From Pseudomonas fragi (GTDB lineage Bacteria; Pseudomonadota; Gammaproteobacteria; Pseudomonadales; Pseudomonadaceae): a DNA stretch of 64,000 bases. Where the stretch lies: positions 1 through 64,000 of the forward strand of contig NZ_NQKQ01000009.1 of assembly GCF_002269505.1 (NCBI RefSeq), given 5' to 3'. Position 1 is the stretch's first letter; every line of letters starts with the position of its first letter. Position numbers and translations under genes: made by a program. This document shows positions 45,541 to 55,353 of this stretch, piece after piece. The notes beneath the pieces were generated by a model. That model was given only the letters and a program-made list of their open reading frames with translations, searched no databases and had not been told where the DNA came from.

Positions 45541-47115
45541 CTATGGCTTCCCTGTGGTTGGGTGCATCACTTCAAACGGCACGTCAAACAGCGTGCTGCC
45601 GAATTGCACGTTGTCGACGTTGTTAGCGCTGACACTGATGGCCGTGAGGTGTGAAATCGGCAGGTACACGGCTTGATCGTGCAGGGTGGTAAGAATCTCG
45701 CGGTAATCGTCGGCCCGTTTGCCCTCATCGGTTTCGCCCAGTACTTCGGCGATTTTCCGGTCGATGGCCGGCTTCATCGGCAGGCCGCGCTGGGCCATGT
45801 AGTCGGCGTGGCCGGCGTAGCGCATGGAACTGACAAACGAGTGCGGGTCATAGGGTGCGCCCCAGGTGTCGGCGAAGATCATGCCGAACTTGCCCTCGCG
45901 CTGGCGCTGTACCAGGGCGCCGTCTTCTTCGGCGCGCAACTTGACGTCGATGCCGACCTTGGCCAGTTCACCCTGAATGATTTCGGCGAGATTTTTTTGC
46001 AGGGCGCTGGGGCCCAGAAACACCAGTTCGGTGCTTAGCGGCTGACCGTCTTTTTCGCGAATGCGTTTGCCTGCAGGGATTTTCCAGCCCGCCGCTTCCA
46101 GGGTTTTTTTCGCCTGTTCAGGGGCGTAGGGCAGGGCCTTGAGGCCCAGGTCGGCATACGGCATGTTGCTGGCGAACAGCGCATCGGCACGGGGCTCCTG
46201 GCCGTGCAGCACCTTGGCAATGATGGTGTCCTTGTCCACGGCCTGATTGATCGCCTGGCGTACGGCCAGTTCATTGGTCGGGGCCAGGTCCGTGTTCATC
46301 GCCACGGTACGGGTGGCCAGCGGTGCGGAAATGGCCGTCTTGAAACCCGAATCGCGCAGGCGCACAAAGGTGCCGGGGGAGATTTCGCCGTCGGCACCCT
46401 GAATCAGGTCGATTTCACCGGTTTGCAGGGCGATGGCACGACTGTCCGGGTCGGAGATGACTTTGACCAGCACCGCGGCGTAGCCCGGTTTGACCCCCCA
46501 GTAGTGCGGGTTGCGCTCAAAACGGTCGAACTCGCCGCGCCGGGTTTGCGTCAGTACCCAGGGCCCGGTGCCCACCGGCACACCGGGTTTGGCGTCAGGG
46601 GCGGCAAAGCGCAACGGGCGAACTTGCGCCAGTTCCATCAGGGTCGGGTAGTAGGGGTGTTTGAGTACCAGCACCAGGGTATGTGCGTCCGGTGCCTCGA
46701 CGCGTTCCAGGGTAGACACCAGTTCCATCCACTGATGGCGCTTGCTGTTGGCGAGCACCGCGTCAAGGTTGGCCTTGGCGGCAGCTGCGTTGAATGCACT
46801 GCCGTCACTGAAGGTCACGTCGTCGCGCAGGGTGAAGGTGTAGGTCTTGCCGTCCGCTGACACCGTCCATGACGTTGCCAGCCAAGGTTCCAGGGTGCCT
46901 TGGGCGGTATAGCGCACCAGCGGTTCATAGACCATGGCCTGGGCATACATCTGGTTCGGTGAATAGCCGCGAGGGTCCAGCGGCCCGGCATTGGTTGGCC
47001 ATGAGTAGGTCAGTGTGGGGGCCGGATCGCCCGCCCATGCAGTCGACAAGCCTGCGCTCAGGCAGGCTCCAATCATCCATAAGGTCAGCTGTTTTTTAGT
47101 CCATGACTGCTTCAC
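45541..47115 (-). CDS. nikA: Nickel-binding periplasmic protein NikA
   Basis: Encodes 524 residues with a Sec signal (cleavage near AWA-GD, residue 29). It belongs to solute-binding family 5; the start LTYSWPTNAGPLDPRGYSPN and VYEPLVRYT match NikA. It binds chelated nickel in the periplasm and hands it to NikBC. It is the first gene of the operon, reading away from nikR. Confidence 0.9.
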   Translation of the reverse strand: MKQSWTKKQLTLWMIGACLSAGLSTAWAGDPAPTLTYSWPTNAGPLDPRGYSPNQMYAQAMVYEPLVRYTAQGTLEPWLATSWTVSADGKTYTFTLRDDVTFSDGSAFNAAAAKANLDAVLANSKRHQWMELVSTLERVEAPDAHTLVLVLKHPYYPTLMELAQVRPLRFAAPDAKPGVPVGTGPWVLTQTRRGEFDRFERNPHYWGVKPGYAAVLVKVISDPDSRAIALQTGEIDLIQGADGEISPGTFVRLRDSGFKTAISAPLATRTVAMNTDLAPTNELAVRQAINQAVDKDTIIAKVLHGQEPRADALFASNMPYADLGLKALPYAPEQAKKTLEAAGWKIPAGKRIREKDGQPLSTELVFLGPSALQKNLAEIIQGELAKVGIDVKLRAEEDGALVQRQREGKFGMIFADTWGAPYDPHSFVSSMRYAGHADYMAQRGLPMKPAIDRKIAEVLGETDEGKRADDYREILTTLHDQAVYLPISHLTAISVSANNVDNVQFGSTLFDVPFEVMHPTTGKP

Positions 47116-47161
47116 ACTGCGTCTCCCTCAGTTGATGGCCGGTGGCCTGATCAGATGCTGG

Positions 47162-47189
47162 GTATGAAGTCTATGTCAAAAGTTCATAA
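47162..47189. promoter_or_regulatory. NikR operator
   Basis: GTATGA, 16 bases, then TCATAA. This fits the known NikR box GTATGA-N16-TCATAC with one mismatch and exact spacing. It lies between nikA and nikR, placed to repress the nik operon, and perhaps nikR, when nickel is plentiful. Confidence 0.85.
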
Positions 47190-47205
47190 CTGCGAGGCCG
47201 ATTAG

Positions 47206-47613
47206 ATGCAGAGGGTCACTATTTCGCTGGACGATGCTTTATTGGCCGCCATTGATGAACGGGTGGGCACCCACGGCTACCAGGGGCGCTCGGAGGCCAT
47301 CCGCGATTTATTGCGCGCCGGCCTGCTGGAGCCGGAGCAGGGCGACCTGCAAAGCGCTTGCGTGGCGACCTTGAGCTACGTCTATGACCACGCCACCCGG
47401 GAGCTGTCCAAACGTCTGAACACGGCCTTTCACGAGCACCATGACCTGACCCTGTCGACCTTGCACGTGCACCTGGACCAGGGCAAATGCATGGAAGTCT
47501 CGGTGCTCAAGGGCACGGTCGGCGAGGTGGCGCAGCTCACGCGCCAGGTGATGGCCGAGCGCGGAGTGCGCCATGGCAGCGCGCAGATTATTCCATTGGG
47601 AGATCTCGAGTAG
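47206..47613 (+). CDS. nikR: Nickel-responsive repressor NikR
   Basis: Encodes 135 residues. The N-terminal ribbon-helix-helix is QRVTISLDDALLAAIDERV. The C-terminal ACT-like domain carries the nickel ligands: His in FHEHHDLT, the His pair in TLHVHLD and the Cys in GKCMEVSVLKG. It represses nikABCDE when nickel is bound. The operator is directly upstream. Confidence 0.95.
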   Translation: MQRVTISLDDALLAAIDERVGTHGYQGRSEAIRDLLRAGLLEPEQGDLQSACVATLSYVYDHATRELSKRLNTAFHEHHDLTLSTLHVHLDQGKCMEVSVLKGTVGEVAQLTRQVMAERGVRHGSAQIIPLGDLE

Positions 47614-47647
47614 CGGTGGGTCAGGCGATCTTTGCGGTCGCTGTCTG

Positions 47648-47719
47648 TAGTCGCTGCCGAGGAACGAAGGCTGCGATCGAGGACAACGTCCTCGTCTGCA
47701 CGATGCTCGGCAGCGACCA
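47648..47719. repeat. Degenerate inverted repeat after nikR
   Basis: GTAGTCGCTGCCGAG at 47648 pairs with CTCGGCAGCGACCAC at the far end with one mismatch, with an inner GAGGAC-AAC-GTCCTC stem. It is a shortened member of the GTAGTCGCTG family and lies between the convergent nikR and racemase genes. Confidence 0.7.
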
Positions 47720-47735
47720 CAAATTTATGTCTTTG

Positions 47736-48965
47736 CTACTTCTCGACCAGGATCTTCGGGTTGGAGTTGCCCCACACCGTATAAAGGTCGGCCAGCAATG
47801 CACCGTTGATGTCTTCAACTTCCGCCTGGCTGATTTCGGCCTTGCCCTGTTGCCCGAACAACACCACTTCGTCGCCGCTTTTGACATCCGGCGCGTCAGT
47901 CACATCGACCATCAGCGTATTCATCGACACCTTGCCCACCACCGGCACACGATGGCCGTTGATCAGCACTATGCCCTTGTTGGTAAAGGCGCGGCGATAG
48001 CCATCGGAGTAACCCACGGTGATATTGGCCAGCTTCGAGTCGCGGCCCAGTGTCCAGGTGCGGTCGTAGCCCACGGTGTTGCCCTTGGGGTAACTGTTGA
48101 CCGAAGCCACATGGGACTTGAATTGCATCACGCGCTTGTAGTCGGTGTGCGACGGCACGGTGTCGCCGAACAACGCGCCGCCAGGGCGAACCATGTCCAG
48201 GTGCGATTCCGGCACTTCCAGGGTGGCGAACGAGTTGGCCGCATGCAGGGTGATTTTGCTGCGGTCCAGTTCTGCGACATTGATCAACCACTGCGCCTGC
48301 TCGTTGAACGCCTTGAGTCCGGCGCGCACGTCGTCGGCATCTTCAACGGCGAAGTGGGTCATGATCGCGCGCACTTCCAGGTTGGGCACCTTGGTGATGG
48401 CGACGGCGTCGCGGCGGCCCTCGGCGGTGGTCATTTCCACGCCGTTGCGGCTCATGCCGCTGGAATTCAGGCCCAGGTGCACAACCAGCGGGCGACCGTG
48501 TTTTTCGGCGATCAGGCTGGCTTTGACGGCGAAATCAAGGTTACCCACCAACTCTTCCATATTGTACGGCAGCGCTGCTTCCAGCTCGCTGAGGGCTGCC
48601 GTGCGTACACGGATCAGTTGGCCCTTGAAACCGCTTTCACGTACCACACGGGCTTCTTCGTTGCTGGCCACACCCACACAAGGTACGCCGGTGGCAATGA
48701 TCGAAGGCATCAGCAGGCCGATGCCATGACCATAGGCATCGGCCTTGAGCACGGCGCAGATTTTCGATTTGTCGCCGACAGTGGCTTGCAATACGCCAAT
48801 GTTGTGCACGAACGCAGCTTTGTTGATCTCGACCCAGGCGTTGCTGTCTTGTGTGTTGACTTGGGCAACGCCGTCGACCATCGACAGTGGCGGTGCGGCG
48901 AAGGCCGGGTTTTGCAGTAAAGCCATGCCCAAAGACAGGGCCAGAAGAGTACGGGTGAAGGGCAT
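47736..48965 (-). CDS. Periplasmic broad-spectrum amino acid racemase
   Basis: Encodes 409 residues, the usual length of Pseudomonas Bsr/Alr enzymes. It has a Sec signal (cleavage near AFA-AP). The PLP Lys is in CAVLKADAYGHG, and the catalytic Tyr region is VGYSDGYRRAF. The TTG-free start at 48965 has GGAAA eight bases upstream; an ATG at 48980 is in frame. It interconverts L- and D-forms of several amino acids outside the cytoplasm, so released D-amino acids can affect the cell wall and biofilm. It is a single-gene unit. Confidence 0.9.
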   Translation of the reverse strand: MPFTRTLLALSLGMALLQNPAFAAPPLSMVDGVAQVNTQDSNAWVEINKAAFVHNIGVLQATVGDKSKICAVLKADAYGHGIGLLMPSIIATGVPCVGVASNEEARVVRESGFKGQLIRVRTAALSELEAALPYNMEELVGNLDFAVKASLIAEKHGRPLVVHLGLNSSGMSRNGVEMTTAEGRRDAVAITKVPNLEVRAIMTHFAVEDADDVRAGLKAFNEQAQWLINVAELDRSKITLHAANSFATLEVPESHLDMVRPGGALFGDTVPSHTDYKRVMQFKSHVASVNSYPKGNTVGYDRTWTLGRDSKLANITVGYSDGYRRAFTNKGIVLINGHRVPVVGKVSMNTLMVDVTDAPDVKSGDEVVLFGQQGKAEISQAEVEDINGALLADLYTVWGNSNPKILVEK

Positions 48966-49256
48966 TTGCTGAGTTTCCATACGTTATTTTTTTAGGGGCA
49001 GGGTGATGCGCGGCAATACTAGGATTGGCGTGTAGGAAAAGTCACTCCCCGGGCCGCGTATCTGTCTGAAAGTGTCGTGGTGCCGTATAGCCCGCGGTTC
49101 TCAAGTGCCAAGGCATACCAAAAAGGCTGCTTGAAATGACACTAAGCTAATGCAAAAACGATATTTATTACCAGTTTTTAAGATCGTTTAGCTTTAAGTC
49201 AACGCCGGACATCTACAGGTCCAGGGCCTTTCAGCAGCTCAACATGGGAGTGAGCC

Positions 49257-50294
49257 ATGCCGCTTACACGAGACATCATCGCTTTGCCAACCCTGGACTT
49301 GTCATTGCTTGAAGGCACTGCCGCGCAGCGTCAGGGCTTGCTTGACGATTTGCGTCATGCGGCCCGGGATGTGGGTTTTTTCTACCTGACGGGACACGGC
49401 ATCGACAGTGCTTTGTTGCAGCAAGTACAGGACCACGCCCGCCAGTTTTTTGCCTTGCCGGACAGTGAAAAAGCCGCAGTCGGCATGATCAACTCCCCGC
49501 ATTTTCGCGGTTACAACCGTGCCGCTTCCGAGATCACCCGGGGCAAACCCGACCTGCGCGAACAGTTCGATCTGGGCGCTGAGCGGCAAGCGCTGCCTCT
49601 GGATGAAAACAGCCCGTACTGGGCGCGTTTGCAAGGTCCCAACCAGTGGCCGCAGGCGCTGCCCGCGCTCAAGCCCCTGCTGCTGGATTGGCAGCAGGCC
49701 ATGACCACCATGTCGCTGCGCTTGCTGCAAGCTTTCGCCCAGGCGCTGGCTTTGCCGCAAGAGGCATTTGACCAGTTGTACGGTGACAAACCCAACGAGC
49801 ATATCAAGCTGATGCGCTACCCGGGCCAGGCCCCGGACGACAGCCATCAGGGCGTTGGCGCGCACAAGGATTCGGGTTTTCTGAGCTTTTTGCTGCAGGA
49901 CCAACAGGCCGGCTTGCAGGTCGAAATCGAGGAGGGCCGCTGGATCGACGTGCTACCACGGGCCAATACCCTGGTGGTGAATATCGGCGAATTGCTGGAG
50001 CTGGCCACCAACGGTTATTTGCGCGCCACGGTGCACCGTGTGCAGTCGCCCGCCCAGGGCAGCGAGCGCCTGTCGATCGCGTTTTTCCTGGGCGCGCAAC
50101 TGGATGCCGTGGTGCCGCTTTACCCCTTGCCGGCGGCGTTGCTGCGCGAGGCGAGGGGCCCGGCCAGTGACCCGGCCAATCCACTGTTTCGCGATGTCGG
50201 CTGGAACTACCTCAAGGGCCGCCTGCGCTCGCACCCCGATGTTGCCCAACGTTATTACGCCGACGCATTGATTCCCAACGCGCTGAGCGCTTGA
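49257..50294 (+). CDS. 2-oxoglutarate/Fe(II)-dependent oxygenase (IPNS-like)
   Basis: Encodes 345 residues. Iron ligands His and Asp lie in GAHKDSGFLSFLLQD, the third His in YLRATVHRVQSP, and the 2-oxoglutarate Arg in SERLSIAFFLG. The N-terminal ARDVGFFYLTGHGID is the family signature (DIOX_N). It lies 26 bases before metQ and is probably co-transcribed with it, so it may act on a sulfur or methionine-related compound; the substrate is unknown. The 291 bases upstream are AT-rich and hold the likely promoter. Confidence 0.85.
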   Translation: MPLTRDIIALPTLDLSLLEGTAAQRQGLLDDLRHAARDVGFFYLTGHGIDSALLQQVQDHARQFFALPDSEKAAVGMINSPHFRGYNRAASEITRGKPDLREQFDLGAERQALPLDENSPYWARLQGPNQWPQALPALKPLLLDWQQAMTTMSLRLLQAFAQALALPQEAFDQLYGDKPNEHIKLMRYPGQAPDDSHQGVGAHKDSGFLSFLLQDQQAGLQVEIEEGRWIDVLPRANTLVVNIGELLELATNGYLRATVHRVQSPAQGSERLSIAFFLGAQLDAVVPLYPLPAALLREARGPASDPANPLFRDVGWNYLKGRLRSHPDVAQRYYADALIPNALSA

Positions 50295-50320
50295 GCCCTC
50301 ATTGAGCAAGGACCGTGAAC

Positions 50321-51136
50321 ATGATTAAAAAAACAGGCTTGACCCTGGCCGTGCTGGGCGCGCTGACCGCTGCTTTCAATGTGCAGGCGCAGGCGCCTTT
50401 ACGGGTCGCAGCAGACGCTGTGCCCCATGCGCAGATTCTCGAATACGTGCAAAAAATCGACCCGCAGCTGAACCTCAAGATCATCGAGATTCCACCCGGG
50501 GTCAACTCCAACGAGCTGCTGGTGCATGGCGATGTGGATGCCAATTACACTCAACACTTGCCTTATCTGCGCTCTCAGGAACAGGCCCTGGGCGTAAAAC
50601 TGGCCGTGGCGGCAACGGTGCATATCGAGCCGCTGGGGATTTACTCGCACCGCCATAAAACCTTCGATCAGGTGCCGCAACAGGGCACGGTCGCCGTGCC
50701 CAATAACGTCACTAACCTGAGCCGCGCCCTGTATCTGCTGCAGGACAACGGCCTGATCAAGCTCAAGGACGGTTTCAATGATCCGGCCGCCAATCAGGCA
50801 ACGCCAAAGGACATCGCCGAAAACCCCAAACAACTGAAGATCCTGGAAATCGAGTCACCGCAGATTCCGCGATCGCTGGACGATGTGGATCTGGCGGTAA
50901 TCAACGGCAACTACGCACTGGAAGCGGGCCTGGTACCCGCCAAGGATGCGCTGGGGCTGGAGAAGGTCGAGCACAACCCGTACGCCAATATCGTGGTGAC
51001 CACGCTCAAGCTGCAGGATGACCCGCGGATCAAACAGTTGGCCAAGGACCTGGCTTCGCCGCAGGTGAGCACATTTATTACCGACAATTACGCCGGTTCG
51101 GTGATTCCGGTGGCAGCCCTGGACGCCAAGCCATGA
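50321..51136 (+). CDS. metQ: Methionine-binding protein MetQ
   Basis: Encodes 271 residues from the ATG at 50321, with AAGGA eight bases upstream. It has a Sec signal (ending VQA-QA), no lipobox, and the NlpA-family pattern [41 protein letters not shown]. It captures D/L-methionine in the periplasm for MetNI. Overlaps metN by four bases. Confidence 0.9.
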   Translation: MIKKTGLTLAVLGALTAAFNVQAQAPLRVAADAVPHAQILEYVQKIDPQLNLKIIEIPPGVNSNELLVHGDVDANYTQHLPYLRSQEQALGVKLAVAATVHIEPLGIYSHRHKTFDQVPQQGTVAVPNNVTNLSRALYLLQDNGLIKLKDGFNDPAANQATPKDIAENPKQLKILEIESPQIPRSLDDVDLAVINGNYALEAGLVPAKDALGLEKVEHNPYANIVVTTLKLQDDPRIKQLAKDLASPQVSTFITDNYAGSVIPVAALDAKP

Positions 51137-52113
51137 TCATTGTCGAGCAGTTGGGCAAAACCTATCGGGCAGGGCAGGCACCTGCGCTGGATCAGGTGTC
51201 GTTGAGCATCCCCGATGGCGCGATCTACGGCATTCTCGGGCGCAGCGGTGCGGGTAAATCGACCTTGCTGCGTTGCCTCAATCTGCTCGAGCGCCCCAGC
51301 AGCGGGCGCATCCTGCTCGACGGCAAGGACCTCACGGCCTTGTCCGACAGCGAGCTGCGCCAGCAACGCCAGCGCATCGGCATGATTTTTCAGGGCTTCA
51401 ACCTGCTGCACTCACGCACAGTGTTCGACAACATTGCCGTGCCCCTGGAAATCTCCCGGGTGGCCAAGGCACAACGCACGGAGCGTGTGCGGGAGTTGCT
51501 CGACCTGGTGGGCCTGAGTGACAAGGCGCTGGCGTTTCCATCGCAGTTGTCCGGCGGTCAGAAGCAGCGGGTAGGGATTGCCCGCGCCCTGGCTGCGCGC
51601 CCGGCTTATCTGCTGTCCGATGAGGCCACCAGCGCTTTGGACCCGGAGACCACGGCGTCGATCCTGGAGTTGTTGCGCGATATTAACCGTCAGCTGGGGC
51701 TGACCATTGTACTGATCACCCATGAACTGGATGTGGTCAAGGCCATCTGTGATCACGCCGCCTCACTGGCCAACGGCCGCTTGGTCGAGGCTGGGCCGAT
51801 TGCGCAGCTGCTCGCCAATCCGCAATCGAGCCTGGGGCGCTCACTGTTGCCGGGCTATAGCTCGACATTGGGCAAGGACAGCCAGGCGCTGGAGTTGAGC
51901 TTTTTTGACAACCTGCTGGCCGCTCCCGTGCTGCATGAACTGGTGCAGCAACAAGGCGTGCAGGTGAACCTGCTGGCCAGCGGCGTCGAAACCATTGGCG
52001 GGCGGCGAGTGGGGCGCTTGCGGGTGTCATTGGGCCAGGGCGGCGGTGAGCCGAAACTGCACCGGGTCATGGATTTTTTCAAGCAGCGCGGCGTCAGGGT
52101 GGAGCGTCTATGA
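51133..52113 (+). CDS. metN: Methionine ABC transporter ATPase MetN
   Basis: Encodes 326 residues. Walker A is [18 protein letters not shown], the ABC signature [19 protein letters not shown], and Walker [15 protein letters not shown]. Residues 255-326 form the NIL domain that senses methionine and inhibits uptake. Overlaps metI by four bases. Confidence 0.93.
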   Translation: MIIVEQLGKTYRAGQAPALDQVSLSIPDGAIYGILGRSGAGKSTLLRCLNLLERPSSGRILLDGKDLTALSDSELRQQRQRIGMIFQGFNLLHSRTVFDNIAVPLEISRVAKAQRTERVRELLDLVGLSDKALAFPSQLSGGQKQRVGIARALAARPAYLLSDEATSALDPETTASILELLRDINRQLGLTIVLITHELDVVKAICDHAASLANGRLVEAGPIAQLLANPQSSLGRSLLPGYSSTLGKDSQALELSFFDNLLAAPVLHELVQQQGVQVNLLASGVETIGGRRVGRLRVSLGQGGGEPKLHRVMDFFKQRGVRVERL

Positions 52114-52781
52114 ACCGCATGAACGAGTGGAGTGACATCTTGCAACTGGTGCTCAATGCCACCGGTGAAACCCTCTATATGGTAGTACTGGCGGGGCTCT
52201 TCACCCTGTTGATCGGTTTGCCGCTGGGGGTGTTGCTGTTTATCAGCCGCCGCGATGGCCTGTACCCGATGCCCCGGCTCAACAACTGCCTGGGCGGGGC
52301 GGTCAACATCGGCCGTTCGCTGCCGTTTGTGGTGATGCTGATTGCCCTGATCCCGCTGACGCGGCTGGTGGTCGGCACAACACTGGGCAGCACGGCGGCG
52401 GTGGTACCTATTACTATTGGTGCCTTTCCGTTCTTTGCCCGTATCGTTGAAAACGCCCTGGACGAAGTCGACAAGGGCCGCATCGAAGCCATCCTGGCGA
52501 TGGGGGGCGATATCTGGCATGTGATTTTCAAGGTGCTGCTACCCGAAGCACTGCCCGCACTGTTGGCCGGGATTACCCTGACACTGGTGATGCTGATCGG
52601 CTTTTCATCCATGGCCGGGATCATTGGCGGCGGCGGTCTGGGGGATCTGGCGATCCGCTACGGTTATCAGCGCTTCAACAACCAGGTCATGTTTGCCACG
52701 GTCGTGGTGCTGGTGATCCTGGTGCAGAGCGTGCAAAGCCTGGGGGACAGGCTGGTGCGCTCCCTGGCGCACCGGCGTTGA
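52110..52781 (+). CDS. metI: Methionine ABC transporter permease MetI
   Basis: Encodes 223 residues with five membrane helices and the permease loop ([21 protein letters not shown]). [17 protein letters not shown] is typical. It forms the channel for MetNQ. Last gene of the operon. Confidence 0.92.
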   Translation: MNRMNEWSDILQLVLNATGETLYMVVLAGLFTLLIGLPLGVLLFISRRDGLYPMPRLNNCLGGAVNIGRSLPFVVMLIALIPLTRLVVGTTLGSTAAVVPITIGAFPFFARIVENALDEVDKGRIEAILAMGGDIWHVIFKVLLPEALPALLAGITLTLVMLIGFSSMAGIIGGGGLGDLAIRYGYQRFNNQVMFATVVVLVILVQSVQSLGDRLVRSLAHRR

Positions 52782-52790
52782 GGGCCGTGG

Positions 52791-53231
52791 TCATTTGCGC
52801 CACGCCAGCAACACCACACCCACGGTAATCAGGCTGATCCCCGCCCATTGGCGAATATCGAGCTTTTCACCCAGCAGCGTCACGCCCAGCACGGCCACAA
52901 TCACCACGCTGAGTTTGTCCACCGGCGCCACCAGTGACGCCTGGCCCAGTTGCAGTGCCCGGTAATAGCAGATCCACGAGGCCCCGGTGGCCAGTCCCGA
53001 GAGCACCAGAAACACATAACTGCGCGCCGAAATGGAGCCCAGCGACTGATACTGGCCGGTTGCGTACAGGATCAGTGCCAGGCTCACCAGCACCACCACG
53101 GTACGCAGCAGGGTGGCGAAATCCGAGTTGATGCCGGTGATGCCGATTTTGCCGAAAATAGCCGTCATGGCGGCAAACACCGCCGAGAGCAATGCCCAGA
53201 ATGTCCAGGATGAAAAAAACGGTGTGCTCAT
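52791..53231 (-). CDS. Half-size EamA/DMT transporter
   Basis: Encodes 140 residues with about five hydrophobic helices, ending GISLITVGVVLLAW. It has one EamA domain rather than two, so it probably works as a dimer, as small DMT proteins do. ASWICYYRALQLGQASLVAPVDKLS is the usual conserved segment. Substrate unknown. It converges with metI across a 9-base gap. Confidence 0.8.
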   Translation of the reverse strand: MSTPFFSSWTFWALLSAVFAAMTAIFGKIGITGINSDFATLLRTVVVLVSLALILYATGQYQSLGSISARSYVFLVLSGLATGASWICYYRALQLGQASLVAPVDKLSVVIVAVLGVTLLGEKLDIRQWAGISLITVGVVLLAWRK

Positions 53232-53274
53232 AAGGTCAGCCCGAGTGGTAGGTGAAAGTGCCACAGAGTCTATG

Positions 53275-54636
53275 TCAGCTCTGCTGTGCGGGGAGCGTAA
53301 ACCACAGAGAAACACATAGCCCGCGCCGGTTTATCTCGTCGCTCCAGGCCAGCTCGACCCTGGCGCCGATACGGTCGGCAATGGCCTTGACGATCGACAG
53401 CCCGAGCCCGGAACCGCTCTCGCCTGAACCCAGGGTGCGGTAGAACGGATCAAACACTCGCGAGCGTTCTTCAACCTTGATTCCCGGCCCCGAATCCCTG
53501 ATTTGCAGGTGCACGCCGTCGCGGGTCTGTGCGAGACACAGGTCGATGGTGCCGCCTTCGGGGGTATAGCGGATGGCGTTGTCCACCAGGTTTTTGATCA
53601 GGGTATACAGGTCCATTTCATTGCTCAGTAGCTCCACGTCCTTGTCACCTTCGACACCGATATCGAGGTGTTTTTGCTCGGCCAGCGCCAGCAAGTCCTC
53701 CAGTACCCGTCGGTAGATATCAAGCACGCCAATCCGGGTGTGCGGGCGAGGCACGCCAGCTTGTGCGGCGGCCAGGCAGAGTAGCTGGTCGATCAGTTGC
53801 CGGCTGCGCTCAATGCCCCGGGCCAACGGTTGCAGGCGTTCACGGGCAAGCGCTGGCAGGGGGCTGGCCGCCAGTCGCTCGGCCTGCAGGGACAGCGCGG
53901 TCATGGGCGAGCGCAACTCATGGGCGGCATCGGCCACAAAGCGCCGCTGGCTCTCCATTGCCTGCGCCACCCGTGCCAGCAGGCGGTTGATGGCCACTAC
54001 AAACGGGCGGATCTCCGTGGGCAGGTGCTGTTCGTCTAGCGGGTGCAGTTCATGCCGGCCACGCCGGTCGATTTCAGCCGCGAGGGTGGCGATGGGGCGG
54101 AACAGTTTGCGTACCAGGTCGGCGACCACCAGCAACAGCGCCGGAAACAGGATCAGGAAGGGCAGCAGACTGCGCCAGGCGCTTTCGCGAGCGTCCTTGT
54201 TACGGCTGTCAACTTCCTGGGCCACGGCAATGCGCTCGCCGCGGCCGGTGGTGCGCACCAGTACGCGAAAGGCTTCGCCACCCACATCCACAGTGGACAA
54301 GCCATCGGCCAGGGTGGTGGGCAAGGGTAACGGCACGGTTTCGTCATTATTGGCCGCAGCATCCTTGCCGTCGGCCAGATGCTGGATGATCACCCGGGAC
54401 TCTTCGTCATCACCCTCCAGGGCCGGGCCTTCAGGGTAATGCAGGGTCATGTGCTGACGGTCATATAACAGGGCAACCTGACGCAGGGTCTCGTCCTGCA
54501 ACTCGTGGGCTTCGTCGAAGGCCGAGCTGAACACGAACACGCCGGCGATCACGGCGACCAGCACAATGGTCAGTGACAGGGCAATTGAAAGCCTGAGTTG
54601 CACAGACTCGTTCAGACGTTTTTTGAAACCATCCAT
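53275..54636 (-). CDS. Sensor histidine kinase (OmpR-type partner)
   Basis: Encodes 453 residues. Membrane segment 1 is about residues 14-36 and segment 2 about 160-182, with a periplasmic sensor between, followed by HAMP. The phosphorylated His is in AHELRSPMTALSLQ. The ATP-binding boxes are NLVDNAIRYTPEGG (N), DSGPGIKVEE (G1), FDPFYRTLGSGESGSGLGLS (F/G2). It resembles QseC/TctE kinases. It overlaps the response regulator gene by 25 bases. The signal is unknown. Confidence 0.9.
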   Translation of the reverse strand: MDGFKKRLNESVQLRLSIALSLTIVLVAVIAGVFVFSSAFDEAHELQDETLRQVALLYDRQHMTLHYPEGPALEGDDEESRVIIQHLADGKDAAANNDETVPLPLPTTLADGLSTVDVGGEAFRVLVRTTGRGERIAVAQEVDSRNKDARESAWRSLLPFLILFPALLLVVADLVRKLFRPIATLAAEIDRRGRHELHPLDEQHLPTEIRPFVVAINRLLARVAQAMESQRRFVADAAHELRSPMTALSLQAERLAASPLPALARERLQPLARGIERSRQLIDQLLCLAAAQAGVPRPHTRIGVLDIYRRVLEDLLALAEQKHLDIGVEGDKDVELLSNEMDLYTLIKNLVDNAIRYTPEGGTIDLCLAQTRDGVHLQIRDSGPGIKVEERSRVFDPFYRTLGSGESGSGLGLSIVKAIADRIGARVELAWSDEINRRGLCVSLWFTLPAQQS

Positions 54637-55277
54637 CCCATTCCCCTGACATTCTTGATCACATGGCTGCCCAACTTGCGCCGCAAGGCGTGGATCAGGA
54701 ATTCGATGGCATTGCTTTCAACCTCATTGCCCCAGCCGTACAGACGGTCTTCCAGTTCGCTGCGCGAGAGGATCGCCCCCGGGCGGATCAACAGCGCTTG
54801 CAGCAGGGCAAATTCGCGGCTGGACAGGGCGATTGCGTTGTTTGATTCAGTGCTGGCCTGCTTGCACACCAGGTCCAGTGAAACGATACCATTGCCAAGC
54901 ACGGGCACGGCGCTGCCGCCCTTGCGGCGCAGTACTGCGCGCATGCGCGCCAGCAATTCGGCCATGGCGAAGGGTTTGAGCAGATAGTCGTCAGCGCCGC
55001 CATCCAGACCACGTACCCGGTCTTCAAGGCTGTCGCGGGCAGTAATGACCAGCAGCGGCACGGGGTTGTTGCGCGCGCGGATGCGGGCCAGTACATCAAG
55101 GCCGTCCAGGCCCGGCAGGCCAAGATCGAGCAGGACCAGATCGTAGTGGTGGGTATCCAGTGCGCTGAAGGCGCTGGTGCCGTTTTGCACCCAGTCGGTG
55201 GCATAGCTTGCGTCCGTCAGCGCGCCCTGAATCGCGTCGCCAATCATGGGGTCATCTTCGACCAGCAATATGCGCAT
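54612..55277 (-). CDS. OmpR-family response regulator
   Basis: Encodes 221 residues from the ATG at 55277, preceded by GAGGGACAGGGAC. Receiver domain: the acidic pair in LLVEDDPMIGD, the phosphorylated Asp in LVLLDLGLPGLDG, and Lys in DDYLLKPFAM. A C-terminal winged helix (SNAIEFLIHALRRKLGS) binds DNA. It works with the kinase just downstream. Confidence 0.92.
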   Translation of the reverse strand: MRILLVEDDPMIGDAIQGALTDASYATDWVQNGTSAFSALDTHHYDLVLLDLGLPGLDGLDVLARIRARNNPVPLLVITARDSLEDRVRGLDGGADDYLLKPFAMAELLARMRAVLRRKGGSAVPVLGNGIVSLDLVCKQASTESNNAIALSSREFALLQALLIRPGAILSRSELEDRLYGWGNEVESNAIEFLIHALRRKLGSHVIKNVRGMGWMVSKNV

Positions 55278-55290
55278 GTCCCTGTCCCTC

Positions 55291-55334
55291 AAAAAAGCCA
55301 ACGGCACAGACCTCAGTGAAGCATCTGTGCCGTT
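55291..55334 (-). terminator. Terminator before the response regulator gene
   Basis: An 11-bp stem (AACGGCACAGA with TCTGTGCCGTT, 13-base loop) followed on the minus strand by GGCTTTTTT. It separates the lipoprotein gene from the two-component system. Confidence 0.85.
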
Positions 55335-55353
55335 GTTTGCTTCGGTTTGGCGT

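Noticed and set aside
50321..50410. MetQ as a lipoprotein
   Set aside because: The signal peptide has no lipobox Cys; cleavage looks like ordinary Sec processing.
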